Source: an uncultured Pontibacter sp. (GTDB lineage: Bacteria > Bacteroidota > Bacteroidia > Cytophagales > Hymenobacteraceae). Taken from it: 64,000 bases of DNA. The stretch is from NCBI RefSeq assembly GCF_947499215.1, contig NZ_CANMNI010000002.1:434001-498000 (forward strand), written 5' to 3'. The notes beneath the pieces are model-generated. The model did no database searches. It saw only the letters and a program-made list of their open reading frames with translations, and was not told the DNA's origin. Of the stretch, positions 55,418-64,000 are shown in pieces (position 1 is the stretch's first letter; the number at the start of each line of letters is the position of its first letter). The position numbers and the translations under genes were made by a program.

Positions 55418-57238
55418 TTATCCAGCCTCATCGGTCCTTTCCATCTCAATCCCCATCAGCTGCATGAGTTTACTGGCATTGAAGCTGCCGCAGATGCCGC
55501 GCTGCAAGGTATAGTCGAATAGAATTTTATCTCCCTCGATGGTGCTGTTAAAGCTGAAGTTCTCTACGCTACCAGGCAATTCTTGCTCCATCGCGCCCAG
55601 CTCCAGATCATGTGTCGAGATAAGGCCGGAGGCGTTGCGGCGGTGCAGCTGACGGATGAGGGCCATCGCGCCGGCGTGGCGGTCGCGGGAGTTGGTGCCT
55701 TTTAGTATTTCATCGAGGAGGTAGAAAACCGGCTCCTCTCCTTCTGTCATGTTCAGCAAGATGCGCAGGCGTTTGAGTTCGGCGTAGAAAGAAGAGGTAT
55801 TCTCAGCCAGATTATCAGCAGTACGCATGGCGGTGTATACCTGAGCCGGGGCCACTATCAGACGGCGAGCGCATACGACAGCCCCCATAAAGGCCAGCAC
55901 CATGTTGATGCCTACCGTACGCAGGAAGGTCGTCTTACCGGACATATTAGAGCCTGTTACCACAATGGTCTTGCCCGCTCCCTGCATCTGGAAATCATTG
56001 GCGATGCGCTCCACCGAAAAGATAAGCGGATGCGCTAGTTGCTCGGCATCAAACTCGAAAGGTATAGCGCTTAACTCAGGTATAGCAAAATGCGGCTGGG
56101 CGTATTGGAAGGCTGCCATACTGGTCAGTGCTTCAAACTCCGCCAACAAATCAAGTCCCTTCTCTATGTGGTCCAGATGCTCTGCTTTCCAAGACTCAAT
56201 CCTGTAGATCCACACAAAGTCCCACATCAGGATAGTGTTCAGGAAAAAGCTCATCAAAGTGCTGAGCCGCCACGAAAAATAATCGATGATGGTGGCCACC
56301 TTGCCAATGGCTGTGGAAGTAGGCGTGTTGCCTTTGTAAAGCCGCGTCCGGATCTCCTCTAGAAGCGGAGCTTTAAACGGATGCGCCTCCAAGTGCCGCA
56401 GCTGATCGGTATAGCTTTGCATGGCTTCGTACATGCCGATGCTCTTATCGTAGTAATCGTCGCGTTGCTTCTGAAACTTAAGCCCCAACAGGTACTGAAT
56501 AACCAGAAAACCAACTGCGATGTACCCTGAGTAGCCATAGAACCAAGCCGCGATCGAGGCTAAGGTCAGTACAGGCAGCACAAACACCAATAGCTTCAGC
56601 CAAGGATGCGCTTTGTACAGGTCTTGCGCATGTAACCAGTCGAAGAACTCCTGTGTATTCTCATTGAAGTGCTTGTAGTGCATCGGCTTCACGATGGCCT
56701 GCTGCAGCCATTCCTGTTGGTCGGGCTGGGCTAGTTCTGCCACTGCCTCCTGCCTGCGCAGCACTTCCGGGGTAGGCGCCGCCTGCCGAAACCATTGTGC
56801 TAGCCGTAGCTTACCGATGCTGGTCACGGAACGGTTCATGAGTTGAAAGAGCGAATCCGGGCCGAAAATATCCAGATCGGAGGTATAGGGATGCTGGTCG
56901 TTTTTGAAATCGATGCCGCCATCGAAACTATGCAGCTTGCCATGCAGCCGGTCAATCTCCTGCAGGTTGAGTTTGCCGAGCAACTGCAGCTGCTTATACC
57001 TGTAGTCGAGCCGGCTGTGCCAGCGCATGGTGATCACAAAAAGGATGTAGAACCCAACGATGCTGATGGCTCCTGCACTGGTGTTGCCGTCTCTGAAAAA
57101 GAGCCAAGCCGTAATAACGACTGCCAAAAACACCACTACTCTTAACCACGACACCGACTTCGATTTGCCGGCTGCTTTATGTTCTTGTTCAGCATAGGCC
57201 GCAGCCCGCTGCTTAAATTCGTTTTCTCTGCTGTTCAC
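55418..57238 (-). CDS. Membrane-anchored MutS-family ATPase
   Basis: The GTG at 57238 is preferred. An upstream TTG would overlap the ridA gene and is unlikely. The 606-residue protein has two membrane hairpins (about residues 31-71 and 214-249). It then has a MutS core and the ATPase domain with Walker A VTGSNMSGKTTFL (about 427-439) and Walker B PVFYLLDEILKGTNSR. The mismatch-binding N-terminal domain of MutS and the Smr domain of MutS2 are missing. Membrane MutS homologues of this type are common in Bacteroidota; their role is not established. Confidence 0.87.
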   Translation of the reverse strand: MNSRENEFKQRAAAYAEQEHKAAGKSKSVSWLRVVVFLAVVITAWLFFRDGNTSAGAISIVGFYILFVITMRWHSRLDYRYKQLQLLGKLNLQEIDRLHGKLHSFDGGIDFKNDQHPYTSDLDIFGPDSLFQLMNRSVTSIGKLRLAQWFRQAAPTPEVLRRQEAVAELAQPDQQEWLQQAIVKPMHYKHFNENTQEFFDWLHAQDLYKAHPWLKLLVFVLPVLTLASIAAWFYGYSGYIAVGFLVIQYLLGLKFQKQRDDYYDKSIGMYEAMQSYTDQLRHLEAHPFKAPLLEEIRTRLYKGNTPTSTAIGKVATIIDYFSWRLSTLMSFFLNTILMWDFVWIYRIESWKAEHLDHIEKGLDLLAEFEALTSMAAFQYAQPHFAIPELSAIPFEFDAEQLAHPLIFSVERIANDFQMQGAGKTIVVTGSNMSGKTTFLRTVGINMVLAFMGAVVCARRLIVAPAQVYTAMRTADNLAENTSSFYAELKRLRILLNMTEGEEPVFYLLDEILKGTNSRDRHAGAMALIRQLHRRNASGLISTHDLELGAMEQELPGSVENFSFNSTIEGDKILFDYTLQRGICGSFNASKLMQLMGIEMERTDEAG

Positions 57239-57266
57239 GTATAGCTGTTCTGTTTGCAGGTATAGC

Positions 57267-57692
57267 CTAGTCGATCGTGGCAATGCACTTTAACTCGATG
57301 GCAATGGGCGTTGGCAATTTATTTATCTCCACGGTGGTGCGGCAAGGCTGGTTGTCCTTGAAATACTCGGCATAGATTCGATTATACGTGGCAAAGTCGT
57401 CTTTCATATTCGTCAAGAAAACGGTCACGTCCACAAGATTTGCCCAGCTCGAACCGGCGTCTTCCAGTATGTAGCGCACATTTTGAAACACGGAATGACA
57501 CTGCGCTTCAATGTCGTATGAAGTGATTTCACCTGCCTCGTTCAGCTCCACACCCGGAATTTTTTTATTGCCTCTTTCCCTAGGTCCAACGCCAGACAGG
57601 AACAAAAGATTGCCCACGCGGCGGGCATGCGGGTATAGCCCCACCGGTTCAGGGGCTTTCGATGAATTGAGAAGCTCTTTGTCGTTTGTCAT
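57267..57692 (-). CDS. RidA-family enamine/imine deaminase
   Basis: This 141-residue cytoplasmic Rid protein keeps the catalytic arginine (Arg118 in CRTTVEINKLP) and the glutamate of AIELKCIA (Glu133). Related sequences include RidA and 2-aminomuconate deaminase-like enzymes. NAEGxITSYDIEAQ-like residues near the middle fit the latter group, but the substrate is not determined. It is the upstream partner of the MutS-like gene by position, with 28 bp between them. Contrast the exported, arginine-less member at 19966. Confidence 0.88.
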   Translation of the reverse strand: MTNDKELLNSSKAPEPVGLYPHARRVGNLLFLSGVGPRERGNKKIPGVELNEAGEITSYDIEAQCHSVFQNVRYILEDAGSSWANLVDVTVFLTNMKDDFATYNRIYAEYFKDNQPCRTTVEINKLPTPIAIELKCIATID

Positions 57693-57864
57693 TTAAGCTT
57701 AGTTTATGGTTACAGATCAGTTGTTATACTTTCTGTTAATCAAATCTACGAATGCCTACCGATTTTCTATAGGAGGAGGCCCTTTATTAATTTAAGATAT
57801 ATTCTATTTAACTTTAAGATTGATATGGGCATCTCAGTCCATAGCTGTTTCATAATTCCGTGAG

Positions 57865-58962
57865 ATGTTTTTAAAACAGATAGAAAGCTTTGATTCCAAT
57901 TACTTGAGGGGTATAGCTATTCTCACTATTATGCTCCACAACTATTTTCACATCTTGGATGGGGCACCGGGAGAAAACGAATTTTCCTTCTCTATTACCC
58001 CTACTTATACCTATCTGCATAATCTGCTTTACCTACCGGCAGACTTTCTTAAGCAAACCTTCTCTTTCTTTGGTCATTATGCGGTGCAGGTATTTATATT
58101 TTTGAGTGGGTATGGATTAGCCATGAGGTACGCAAAAGGTACCCGCATCAGCTATTTTACATTCTTACAGGAGCGCTTCCTTAAGATTTACCCTACTTTT
58201 TTCTTTGCCGTTATCCTCTTATTTTTCTATAAGGCAGGGATTTCCACACTGTTTCCTGCCAAACAAATGGATCTTAGTTCTTTTGCTTACGAAGCTTTCC
58301 TTAAGCTGACCTTATTATCCAATTTTATTCCGGGCGAAGCTCTGAGTATTTCTGGCCCATGGTGGTTCTTCTCACTTTTGTTTCAGCTGTACCTAGTTGC
58401 ACCACTTCTATTACTAATCCGCAAACAGGAGCACCTGCTGACTCTTATACTTGTCTCTTGGACACTTCAATTATTGATACTCACGTTTTACCCTGATTCT
58501 ATCTCCTACCTGCGAGTTAATTTACTGGGGCATCTACCTGAGTTTATACTTGGAATTTATATTGCCCGAGCATCCACAAATATTCTTACTCCTTTAGTGT
58601 TACTCTCTGCATTGGGCCTTTTTATAGCAGGGTCATTTAGCCCTTTCTTCTGGGTAATCTCATTCATTAGTGTGCCAATACTAGCACTCGCGGCCTATAC
58701 ATCCATCAACCCAACAGTTTATGGTTCACTAACTAGACTCATTATATTCTTCGGGAAAAATTCTCTATACTTCTTTGCTGTGCATGGCCTGTGCAGAGCT
58801 CCTTTTGTGCCGTGGGGCAATAAGTCCGTTTTGTGGTCTATAATCGCTGCTATAGCTTATCTGGTAGGAGTTGTAATCATAACAATGTTATTTAAGTTTA
58901 TCGTTCTTACTCTAACTAACTGGATCAGTAATAAGTGGCTAACAACTTTTTCCAAAAATTAA
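57865..58962 (+). CDS. Acyltransferase 3 family membrane protein
   Basis: This 365-residue membrane protein has about ten hydrophobic helices. The N-terminal pattern NYLRGIAILTIMLHNYFHIL carries the Arg and His typical of the acyltransferase 3 (OafA/YrhL-like) family, which adds acetyl or other acyl groups to sugars of the envelope. GPWWFFSLLFQLYLVAPLLL is also characteristic. The target glycan is unknown. The gene and its neighbour 7 bp downstream are more AT-rich than the surroundings and likely were acquired together. Confidence 0.88.
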   Translation: MFLKQIESFDSNYLRGIAILTIMLHNYFHILDGAPGENEFSFSITPTYTYLHNLLYLPADFLKQTFSFFGHYAVQVFIFLSGYGLAMRYAKGTRISYFTFLQERFLKIYPTFFFAVILLFFYKAGISTLFPAKQMDLSSFAYEAFLKLTLLSNFIPGEALSISGPWWFFSLLFQLYLVAPLLLLIRKQEHLLTLILVSWTLQLLILTFYPDSISYLRVNLLGHLPEFILGIYIARASTNILTPLVLLSALGLFIAGSFSPFFWVISFISVPILALAAYTSINPTVYGSLTRLIIFFGKNSLYFFAVHGLCRAPFVPWGNKSVLWSIIAAIAYLVGVVIITMLFKFIVLTLTNWISNKWLTTFSKN

Positions 58963-58969
58963 AGTCCTA

Positions 58970-60595
58970 ATGCATTTCCCTTCAAGATATCTACAGCCAG
59001 CTCTGCTCTATATTACCATTTCCTTGTTTATAGTCACTGTAGAAATGCGGCCGGGCAGGGTGTATCAAATATTGCAGATGCTGCTATTTCAAGATAGTGT
59101 GTTAAGTCTAACGCTATACCTATTGGTTTTCAGTATTGTGGCATGGAGCTTTCAGGCTGCACTATTCAACAAAAGCCGTGCTATAGGTATACTTACAATG
59201 GGCATATGGCTTCCATTCTTGTTCATAAGTCTACTTTATCGCTTTATTTCCGGCTATAACTACAATTACGCCGATGCGCATACCGCACTTAACAATACCC
59301 AATTTGCGACATCGGCTTTCGAAAATTATACCTTACCCGTATTGCTAGCTCTATTTTCGGCTGTGCTTATTGGCATTTTGGTGTACATTATTCGCAGGCG
59401 TCTCCCATACTTACATCGCCCCTTACATGCTTTAGCTTTAGTACCTTCAGCATTAATTAGTTATTGGTATATAAGTAATACGTTAGGGGTTATAGACGAC
59501 CTGCCTGCCTTATACCGGGTACCCCTTAGCACATATATTGCACACAGTCACGCTCTCCCCAGCACACCTAGAGTGGCAGTTCTACAAAAGTCACAGCAAG
59601 CTGGCGTAAAACATCTTTTTATGCTAGTTGATGAGAGTATAACAGGGAGTGCGCTGGCCATTAATGGCGCAACGGCTAACACAACACCTTTTCTAAATAG
59701 TGTTGCAGGTCAGTTTCAAAATTTTGGTATTGCTTCGGCCTACACTAATTACAGTGCGGGCAGTAACATTGCCCTTATGAGCGGTTTGCAAGCGCATGAA
59801 CTGCCGGACTATGAGAAGCAAGCTTTGAAGAAGCCTAGTATATTTCAATATGCTAAACAAGCAGGTTACGAAACCTATTTTATCGATATGCAAATGGGGC
59901 GAGGCATTCTGCAAAACTATGTAACGCCGTATGATCTAGAGAGTATTGACCACTACATTTTCGTCACGGAAGAGCAACTGGAGAGGCCATACTATGAACG
60001 CGACCACTACATTGCAGATATGTTACTAAAAATGGCCAAGTCAGATCAAAAGGTATTCGTTTATGCTAACAAAGTGGGTGCTCATTGGCCTTATGCTCGT
60101 ACTTACCCAGCTGACTCTGCTTTTTTCATGCCGGTCCTTTCAGAGCGCAGCATGCTTAAAGACAGAGAAAAATCAACAAATACCTACTTTAATTCTATCA
60201 GATGGTCGGTAGATGAATTTTGGAAAAAGCTTTACAATGACTTAACTCCACAGGATAGCACATTTATAGTATATACATCCGACCATGGACAAGATCTATC
60301 AGGAGACGGCATCAGTATTGTACATGCCAGAAATCAGGATATTGCGACGGTCGAGGCAGATGTTCCACTTTGGTGTTTGGATAAGACAGGATATACCGCC
60401 TCCTTTCCTATACCGGCGCCAAACCGGCAGACTCACGCCCAAATTTTCCCGACTTTACTATTATTGCAGGGATACGATCCTAGTTTTATTATAAACAGGT
60501 ATGGTCCTACTCTTTATGATTCCCCCCCAACCAAGCGTTCTTTCTTAAGCGGCGATATCTTTGGGAGGGGTCGTAGTAATGTACATGATTTTTAA
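58970..60595 (+). CDS. Sulfatase-superfamily phosphotransferase (EptA/LtaS-like)
   Basis: This 541-residue protein has five membrane helices followed by a periplasmic sulfatase-type domain. The start of the domain is LFMLVDESITGSALAINGAT. The nucleophile region YTNYSAGSNIALMSG carries Ser/Thr where EptA-type enzymes have the phospho-acceptor Thr. Metal ligands appear in VYTSDHGQDLSGDG and KVGAHWPYARTY. It probably moves phosphoethanolamine or phosphoglycerol onto a lipid or glycan. It is co-transcribed with the acyltransferase. Confidence 0.85.
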   Translation: MHFPSRYLQPALLYITISLFIVTVEMRPGRVYQILQMLLFQDSVLSLTLYLLVFSIVAWSFQAALFNKSRAIGILTMGIWLPFLFISLLYRFISGYNYNYADAHTALNNTQFATSAFENYTLPVLLALFSAVLIGILVYIIRRRLPYLHRPLHALALVPSALISYWYISNTLGVIDDLPALYRVPLSTYIAHSHALPSTPRVAVLQKSQQAGVKHLFMLVDESITGSALAINGATANTTPFLNSVAGQFQNFGIASAYTNYSAGSNIALMSGLQAHELPDYEKQALKKPSIFQYAKQAGYETYFIDMQMGRGILQNYVTPYDLESIDHYIFVTEEQLERPYYERDHYIADMLLKMAKSDQKVFVYANKVGAHWPYARTYPADSAFFMPVLSERSMLKDREKSTNTYFNSIRWSVDEFWKKLYNDLTPQDSTFIVYTSDHGQDLSGDGISIVHARNQDIATVEADVPLWCLDKTGYTASFPIPAPNRQTHAQIFPTLLLLQGYDPSFIINRYGPTLYDSPPTKRSFLSGDIFGRGRSNVHDF

Positions 60596-60611
60596 GCTTC
60601 TGTCTCCCAAA

Positions 60612-60652
60612 ACAGAGAAGCCGACCCAGTGATAGGTCGGCTTCTCTTACCT
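60612..60652. terminator. Bidirectional terminator after the envelope-modification pair
   Basis: AGAGAAGCCGACC pairs with GGTCGGCTTCTCT (13 bp) around an 8-nt loop between two convergent transcripts. Confidence 0.88.
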
Positions 60653-60707
60653 TAAACAAACTCTATTATTCAACCCACTCGGGGCTAATATGTTTCAAAT
60701 CAAGGGC

Positions 60708-61823
60708 TTATTTTGTAAACCTTACATCGTTGTACTTCGAGGTGATGTTGATGGAACCCTTAGAAGTCGAGCTTCCAAATCTGCCTTTATACGCTGCTGA
60801 GGTATGGCCTTTTTCTAATGTTGTGAACTTAACCAGGTTACGGTCTACTTTAAAGTCGGCAAACTGCACGTTTACGTTAAAGTCGAAGGCTGAGTCATCC
60901 TCAAAATGAAACTGGATTGGGGTAAAGCCGCCGTTCACCGAAATGGTCTTGAAATTCCTTTTCACGTTGTCCACTCTGAAAGTGCCGTACTTCACATCCA
61001 TATCTAAGGCTTCGGAGAGATTGCCAATCTTCAGATCACTGAACTTGGAAGAGCCATTCACGCCGTTGGTATTGCCCAGATTTAAAGTAGAGTAGGCTAA
61101 ATCCACATTGCCTTTGTTGAGGGAGCTGATCGTGTTAGAGGAACTGTTGCAGAACGAGGCTTTGATGGAGTTAGAGGAGTTCGCCAAATTTCCTACTTTA
61201 AAGGCCCCATAGCGCACAGTCAGGTCCACTTTGCCTTTCATATCTGGCAGGTATACGTTGCCGAAGCTGTTCTTCACCACCAGTTGGTTATCTTCGGGCA
61301 TGTTAATAGTATAGTTGATCTCAAAGCTCTGGTGACCACCCTTGGAGTTCATAGATCCCATTTCGGTCTTGACAGAGATGGTACTACCGCTTCGGCTGTC
61401 AGCTACATTGATCTTGTTTAGCATTTCCTGTGCCAGCTGCTCTGAGTTGGCACGGCTAATGATGTCGACTTTCACCTGTATCTCGTTGCGATTCCAAGTG
61501 TTCACGTGCACGTTGCCGAACTTATTATCGATGTTCAGCACATCCGACTTGCTTACTTTGTAGGTCTTGTCGAAGGTCTTGCGCTTCTCTGATTTATAGG
61601 CATAGACCTCAGCTTCCGGTTGTTGTGGCATCACCACAGGGGGCACTGGGGGAACTGGAGGTGCAGGCGGCAGTGTCTGCTGCGCAGTAAGGATTGGCGG
61701 CGCAGGCGGCGCTTGGCTTGGACAAGGCTCTGGCGCATAAGGCTGTGCTATGGCCAAGGCGGGCAGTATAACCAAAAGCGTGGCTATGTGGTAGCGCAAT
61801 GATTTAAATAGTAGTAGTTCCAT
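60708..61823 (-). CDS. DUF4097-type repetitive beta-helical exported protein
   Basis: This 371-residue exported protein has a signal peptide (IATLLVILPALAIAQ), then a proline-rich linker (PPAPPVPPVPPVVMP). A long beta-rich domain with repeated short motifs (VLNIDNKFGNVHVNTWNRNE; NSFGNVYLPDMKGKVDLTVR; KYGTFRVDN) follows. It fits DUF4097, the putative auto-adhesin-like domain often downstream of ECF sigma/anti-sigma pairs. Its start overlaps the anti-sigma gene by 20 bp, indicating translational coupling. Function unknown. Confidence 0.85.
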   Translation of the reverse strand: MELLLFKSLRYHIATLLVILPALAIAQPYAPEPCPSQAPPAPPILTAQQTLPPAPPVPPVPPVVMPQQPEAEVYAYKSEKRKTFDKTYKVSKSDVLNIDNKFGNVHVNTWNRNEIQVKVDIISRANSEQLAQEMLNKINVADSRSGSTISVKTEMGSMNSKGGHQSFEINYTINMPEDNQLVVKNSFGNVYLPDMKGKVDLTVRYGAFKVGNLANSSNSIKASFCNSSSNTISSLNKGNVDLAYSTLNLGNTNGVNGSSKFSDLKIGNLSEALDMDVKYGTFRVDNVKRNFKTISVNGGFTPIQFHFEDDSAFDFNVNVQFADFKVDRNLVKFTTLEKGHTSAAYKGRFGSSTSKGSINITSKYNDVRFTK

Positions 61824-62469
61824 TGTTCTGTGGTTCAGTAGTATCCTGTTCTTTTATAGCTTCTATTTTCTTGAGCACTTCCAGCTGACGGTTCAGCACT
61901 TCGATCCGGATCTGCAGGTTCTGGATCATGGCCGCCATCACTTGGTCGGTGTTCGGAGAGGTATGCAATTGATTTTTGAGTCGGGTATAGCTGCTGTCGA
62001 GGCGGGCTAGTTCGCGGTCTATCTCGCGTGTCTCGTCCAGACCAAGCACTTTCAGGTCGTATTCGCTCAGTTCTTCGCGTTTGCTGTTGATCTGGCTGGT
62101 ATAGTATACCTCCACTTCGGCAAGTTCTGGCGCCATTTGGTATACTGAAGCCTGCTCACTTACCGCGGTATTTGAGGCGAGGGTATTTATGGCGGCCGGA
62201 TTGTTCTGTTTCACCATAAAGATCGTGATGCCACAGGCGAGCAAGAGCACGATGGTGGCGGCTACGCGCATGAACATGAAGTCGGCAGTGAAGTTGAGGC
62301 GCTCCCCGAAGTTGATGCTGATCACCTTTGCTTCCTTGCGGGGCTTCTCTACCTGTGCCTTCTGTGTTTTCAGATCGCTACAGATCTCCTGCCATAACTC
62401 CGGTCTGGGCTCGAATACATCGAAGTCCTCCCGGTTTTCGTTCACAAATTCCTTTAATCTATCTTTCAT
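61804..62469 (-). CDS. Membrane anti-sigma factor
   Basis: This 221-residue protein has a cytoplasmic N-terminal part (about 85 residues), one membrane helix (MRVAATIVLLLACGITIFMV) and a periplasmic helical part. That part contains long charged heptads (REIDRELARLDSSYTRLKNQ; LQIRIEVLNRQLEVLKKIEA). It lacks the standard zinc anti-sigma motif HxxxCxxC. Its place between an ECF sigma gene and the DUF4097 gene, and its single helix, support the anti-sigma call. Confidence 0.8.
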   Translation of the reverse strand: MKDRLKEFVNENREDFDVFEPRPELWQEICSDLKTQKAQVEKPRKEAKVISINFGERLNFTADFMFMRVAATIVLLLACGITIFMVKQNNPAAINTLASNTAVSEQASVYQMAPELAEVEVYYTSQINSKREELSEYDLKVLGLDETREIDRELARLDSSYTRLKNQLHTSPNTDQVMAAMIQNLQIRIEVLNRQLEVLKKIEAIKEQDTTEPQNNGTTTI

Positions 62470-62497
62470 CTTTCTCCTCTTTATAATCTACCCACGG

Positions 62498-63055
62498 CTA
62501 GGCCATGGAATGTGTGTCTTTCATAATCTCTAAGAGCTTCTTGCGAGCCCGGCTGTACTGCGACTTCGAAGTAGATTCGGTTATACCTAGCACCTCTCCT
62601 ATTTCGGCATGGTCGAGACCTTCCAATAGGTATAAGCTAAGCACCACTCTGTAGCCATCGGGCAGTCGCTGTATGGCGCGTCGCACCTGATCTACCTGCC
62701 ACTCGGTATCGTCGTCGTAGTCCTCGTCAGGTATGTCCCCGGCGATGCGGTCTTCGAGCGGCACCAGCTCCGAGCGGCGCTTGCGCACGGCATTGACCGA
62801 TGCATTGATCACGATCCGTTTGAGCCAGCTCCCGAATGAAGCTTCTGCTTTGTAAGAATGAAGGTTCTTGAAGGCGCTCATGAAGGCTTCCTGCAGCACA
62901 TCCTCGGACTCGGCATAGTCGTTGGTGATGCGCATGCTCACGTTAAACATGGCTTTGGAGTACAGTTTATACAGCTCGTACTGGGCACGGTTATCCCCTT
63001 CCCTGCAGCGCTGCACTACCTGTGCGTTTACATCCTGAAAAGTGCCTTTTTCCAA
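62498..63055 (-). CDS. ECF-subfamily RNA polymerase sigma factor
   Basis: This 185-residue sigma factor has region 2 (YELYKLYSKAMFNVSMRITN; AESEDVLQEAFMSAFKNLHS) and region 4 (VRRAIQRLPDGYRVVLSLYL; HAEIGEVLGITESTSKSQYS). An acidic linker (DIPDEDYDDDTE) joins them. It has no region 1 or 3. With the downstream anti-sigma and DUF4097 genes it forms a self-contained signalling operon, probably responding to envelope conditions. Confidence 0.94.
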   Translation of the reverse strand: MEKGTFQDVNAQVVQRCREGDNRAQYELYKLYSKAMFNVSMRITNDYAESEDVLQEAFMSAFKNLHSYKAEASFGSWLKRIVINASVNAVRKRRSELVPLEDRIAGDIPDEDYDDDTEWQVDQVRRAIQRLPDGYRVVLSLYLLEGLDHAEIGEVLGITESTSKSQYSRARKKLLEIMKDTHSMA

Positions 63056-63257
63056 AATCGCCTCGTTTATCGTTCTATTTACCTTGTTAGTCGACCTAAT
63101 CCCTTAGTTCATCTTGTTTTTTACCCTCCCTTCATTCTATCTGCACTAAAGACACAAGTGAATGCGTTGGGTTGCATCAAGTTGCAAAATATTTTTAAAA
63201 ATTTTCCGTTGCTCACCGCTGCCTAGCGCAGTTTCACTTATTTGTCAGGTATAGCCA

Positions 63258-63289
63258 CAAAAAAAGCCAGCCCCCTTCGGAGCTGGCTG
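63258..63289 (-). terminator. Terminator of the aldehyde dehydrogenase gene
   Basis: AGCCAGC pairs with GCTGGCT and on the minus strand a run of seven T follows. It lies past the repeat element at 63297-63451. Confidence 0.85.
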
Positions 63290-63296
63290 TATATTT

Positions 63297-63451
63297 TCTG
63301 AATCATGATTTGCAGGATTTTGTAAGATGGACAGGTCTGGGTTACCCTGCATGGTAAGTATAACAACGACTAAATTTCAGGTTAGAATTTTGTCTTATAA
63401 GACATACTCAATTCTGCCTATCCTTAATAATCCTCAGAATCCTGATTCAGA
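63297..63451. repeat. Dispersed inverted-repeat element
   Basis: TCTGAATCATGATTTGCAGG at the left end and, inverted, TCTGAATCAGGATTCTGAGG at the right end bound about 155 bp with no frame. The arms contain GGATT words spaced about one helical turn apart. A related word occurs at 23003-23027. Confidence 0.65.
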
Positions 63452-63455
63452 CACA

Positions 63456-64000
63456 TTACCCAATATCAAACTTGATACCCTGTGCCAGTGGCAGTTCGCG
63501 GCTGTAGTTGATGGTGTTGGTCTGGCGGCGCATGTAGATTTTCCATGCGTCAGAACCTGACTCGCGGCCACCGCCTGTGTCTTTCTCGCCCCCGAAGGCA
63601 CCACCGATCTCAGCACCGGACGTACCAATGTTCACGTTGGCTATACCGCAGTCTGAACCCCAGTGTGTCAGGAAGGCTTCTGTTTCTAGGAGATTGGATG
63701 AGAAGATCGCAGACGATAAGCCCTGCTTCACACCGTTTTGGATATCAATAGCGTTTTCCACTTCGCCACTATACCTAATCATATATAGGATCGGCGCAAA
63801 GGTCTCTTCCTGCACCATATGGTAGTGGTTCTCGGCCTCTACGATGGCAGGCGTCACATACGTTCCTGTTGCGTACTGCTCGCCCTCCAGCACCTCACCA
63901 CCGATCAACAGCTTGCCGCCTTCGCTCTGTACTTCTTCCAGCGCATTTTGGAAAGCCTTTACCGCATCTTTGTCAATCAGCGGACCAACCAGTGTCGTGT
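63456..64000 (-). CDS. Aldehyde dehydrogenase, ALDH7/aminoadipate semialdehyde type (C-terminal part)
   Basis: The last 180 or so residues of an aldehyde dehydrogenase lie in the window; the start is beyond its right edge. The frame is open to position 64000, so the in-frame TTG at 63908 is internal. [20 protein letters not shown] followed by [20 protein letters not shown] is the signature of the ALDH7 (antiquitin) group, which oxidises alpha-aminoadipate semialdehyde in lysine breakdown. [14 protein letters not shown] carries the conserved Glu. The catalytic cysteine falls outside the window. Confidence 0.93.
   Translation of the reverse strand, partial: TTLVGPLIDKDAVKAFQNALEEVQSEGGKLLIGGEVLEGEQYATGTYVTPAIVEAENHYHMVQEETFAPILYMIRYSGEVENAIDIQNGVKQGLSSAIFSSNLLETEAFLTHWGSDCGIANVNIGTSGAEIGGAFGGEKDTGGGRESGSDAWKIYMRRQTNTINYSRELPLAQGIKFDIG

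Overview
The window is a stretch of chromosome from a Bacteroidota bacterium. The best fit is order Cytophagales, family Hymenobacteraceae, in the Pontibacter/Rufibacter range. The evidence is a fused secDF, a Bacteroidota-type GlmU-like acetyl/nucleotidyltransferase, a TonB-dependent receptor with a carboxypeptidase-like N-terminal domain, BlaI/M56 and ECF sigma/anti-sigma pairs, and promoters with the Bacteroidota -7 element TAnnTTTG. GC content looks close to 50 percent. I see no rRNA, tRNA, CRISPR array, insertion sequence or prophage. This is mostly core chromosome with short intergenic gaps and many clear intrinsic terminators.

Layout. 0-9 kb: the end of an AGCS amino acid symporter, hemC, holB, a GlmU-like protein, a lipoprotein and L31 on the minus strand, then a PyrR-like phosphoribosyltransferase, rdgB, udk and a KtrA/TrkA-type K+ regulator on the plus strand. 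9-23 kb: secDF, an Nfu-type iron-sulfur carrier, a Na+/H+ antiporter, a tubby-C2-like gene broken by one stop codon, aroC-batD, queG, an exported RidA-like protein, ruvB and a glutaryl-CoA dehydrogenase-like gene. 23-29.5 kb: a TonB-dependent receptor under a TPP riboswitch, followed at a distance by an aldose epimerase, a NadR-type kinase and a PnuC-family transporter. 29.4-34.4 kb: rhodanese, guaB and a membrane PP2C/STAS/anti-sigma-kinase partner-switching module. 34.5-39.2 kb: two SurA-like prolyl isomerases (one carrying an inserted OmpA-like domain) and a MoxR ATPase. 39-49 kb: housekeeping and oxidoreductase genes, recA, a PhoB/PhoR-type pair, an RluA-family enzyme and a quinone oxidoreductase. 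49-52 kb: a BlaI repressor with two operators and a large M56 protease with five repeats. 52-55 kb: rplM-rpsI-rpsB-tsf. 55-60.6 kb: a membrane-anchored MutS-like ATPase, RidA, and a visibly more AT-rich pair of envelope-modification genes. 60.7-64 kb: an ECF sigma/anti-sigma/DUF4097 operon and the end of an ALDH7-type dehydrogenase.

The strongest unexplained signal is not a gene. The short word AGGTATA (often CAGGTATA) and its complement TATACCT are scattered through coding and non-coding DNA on both strands far more often than chance predicts. They are nearly absent from the ribosomal protein block and from secDF. Other points worth a second look are the tandem TACGA-N5-TCGTA operators, the repeat architecture of the M56 protein, the OmpA insertion in a prolyl isomerase, an orphan terminator that implies an unannotated small transcript, and two families of dispersed intergenic repeats.
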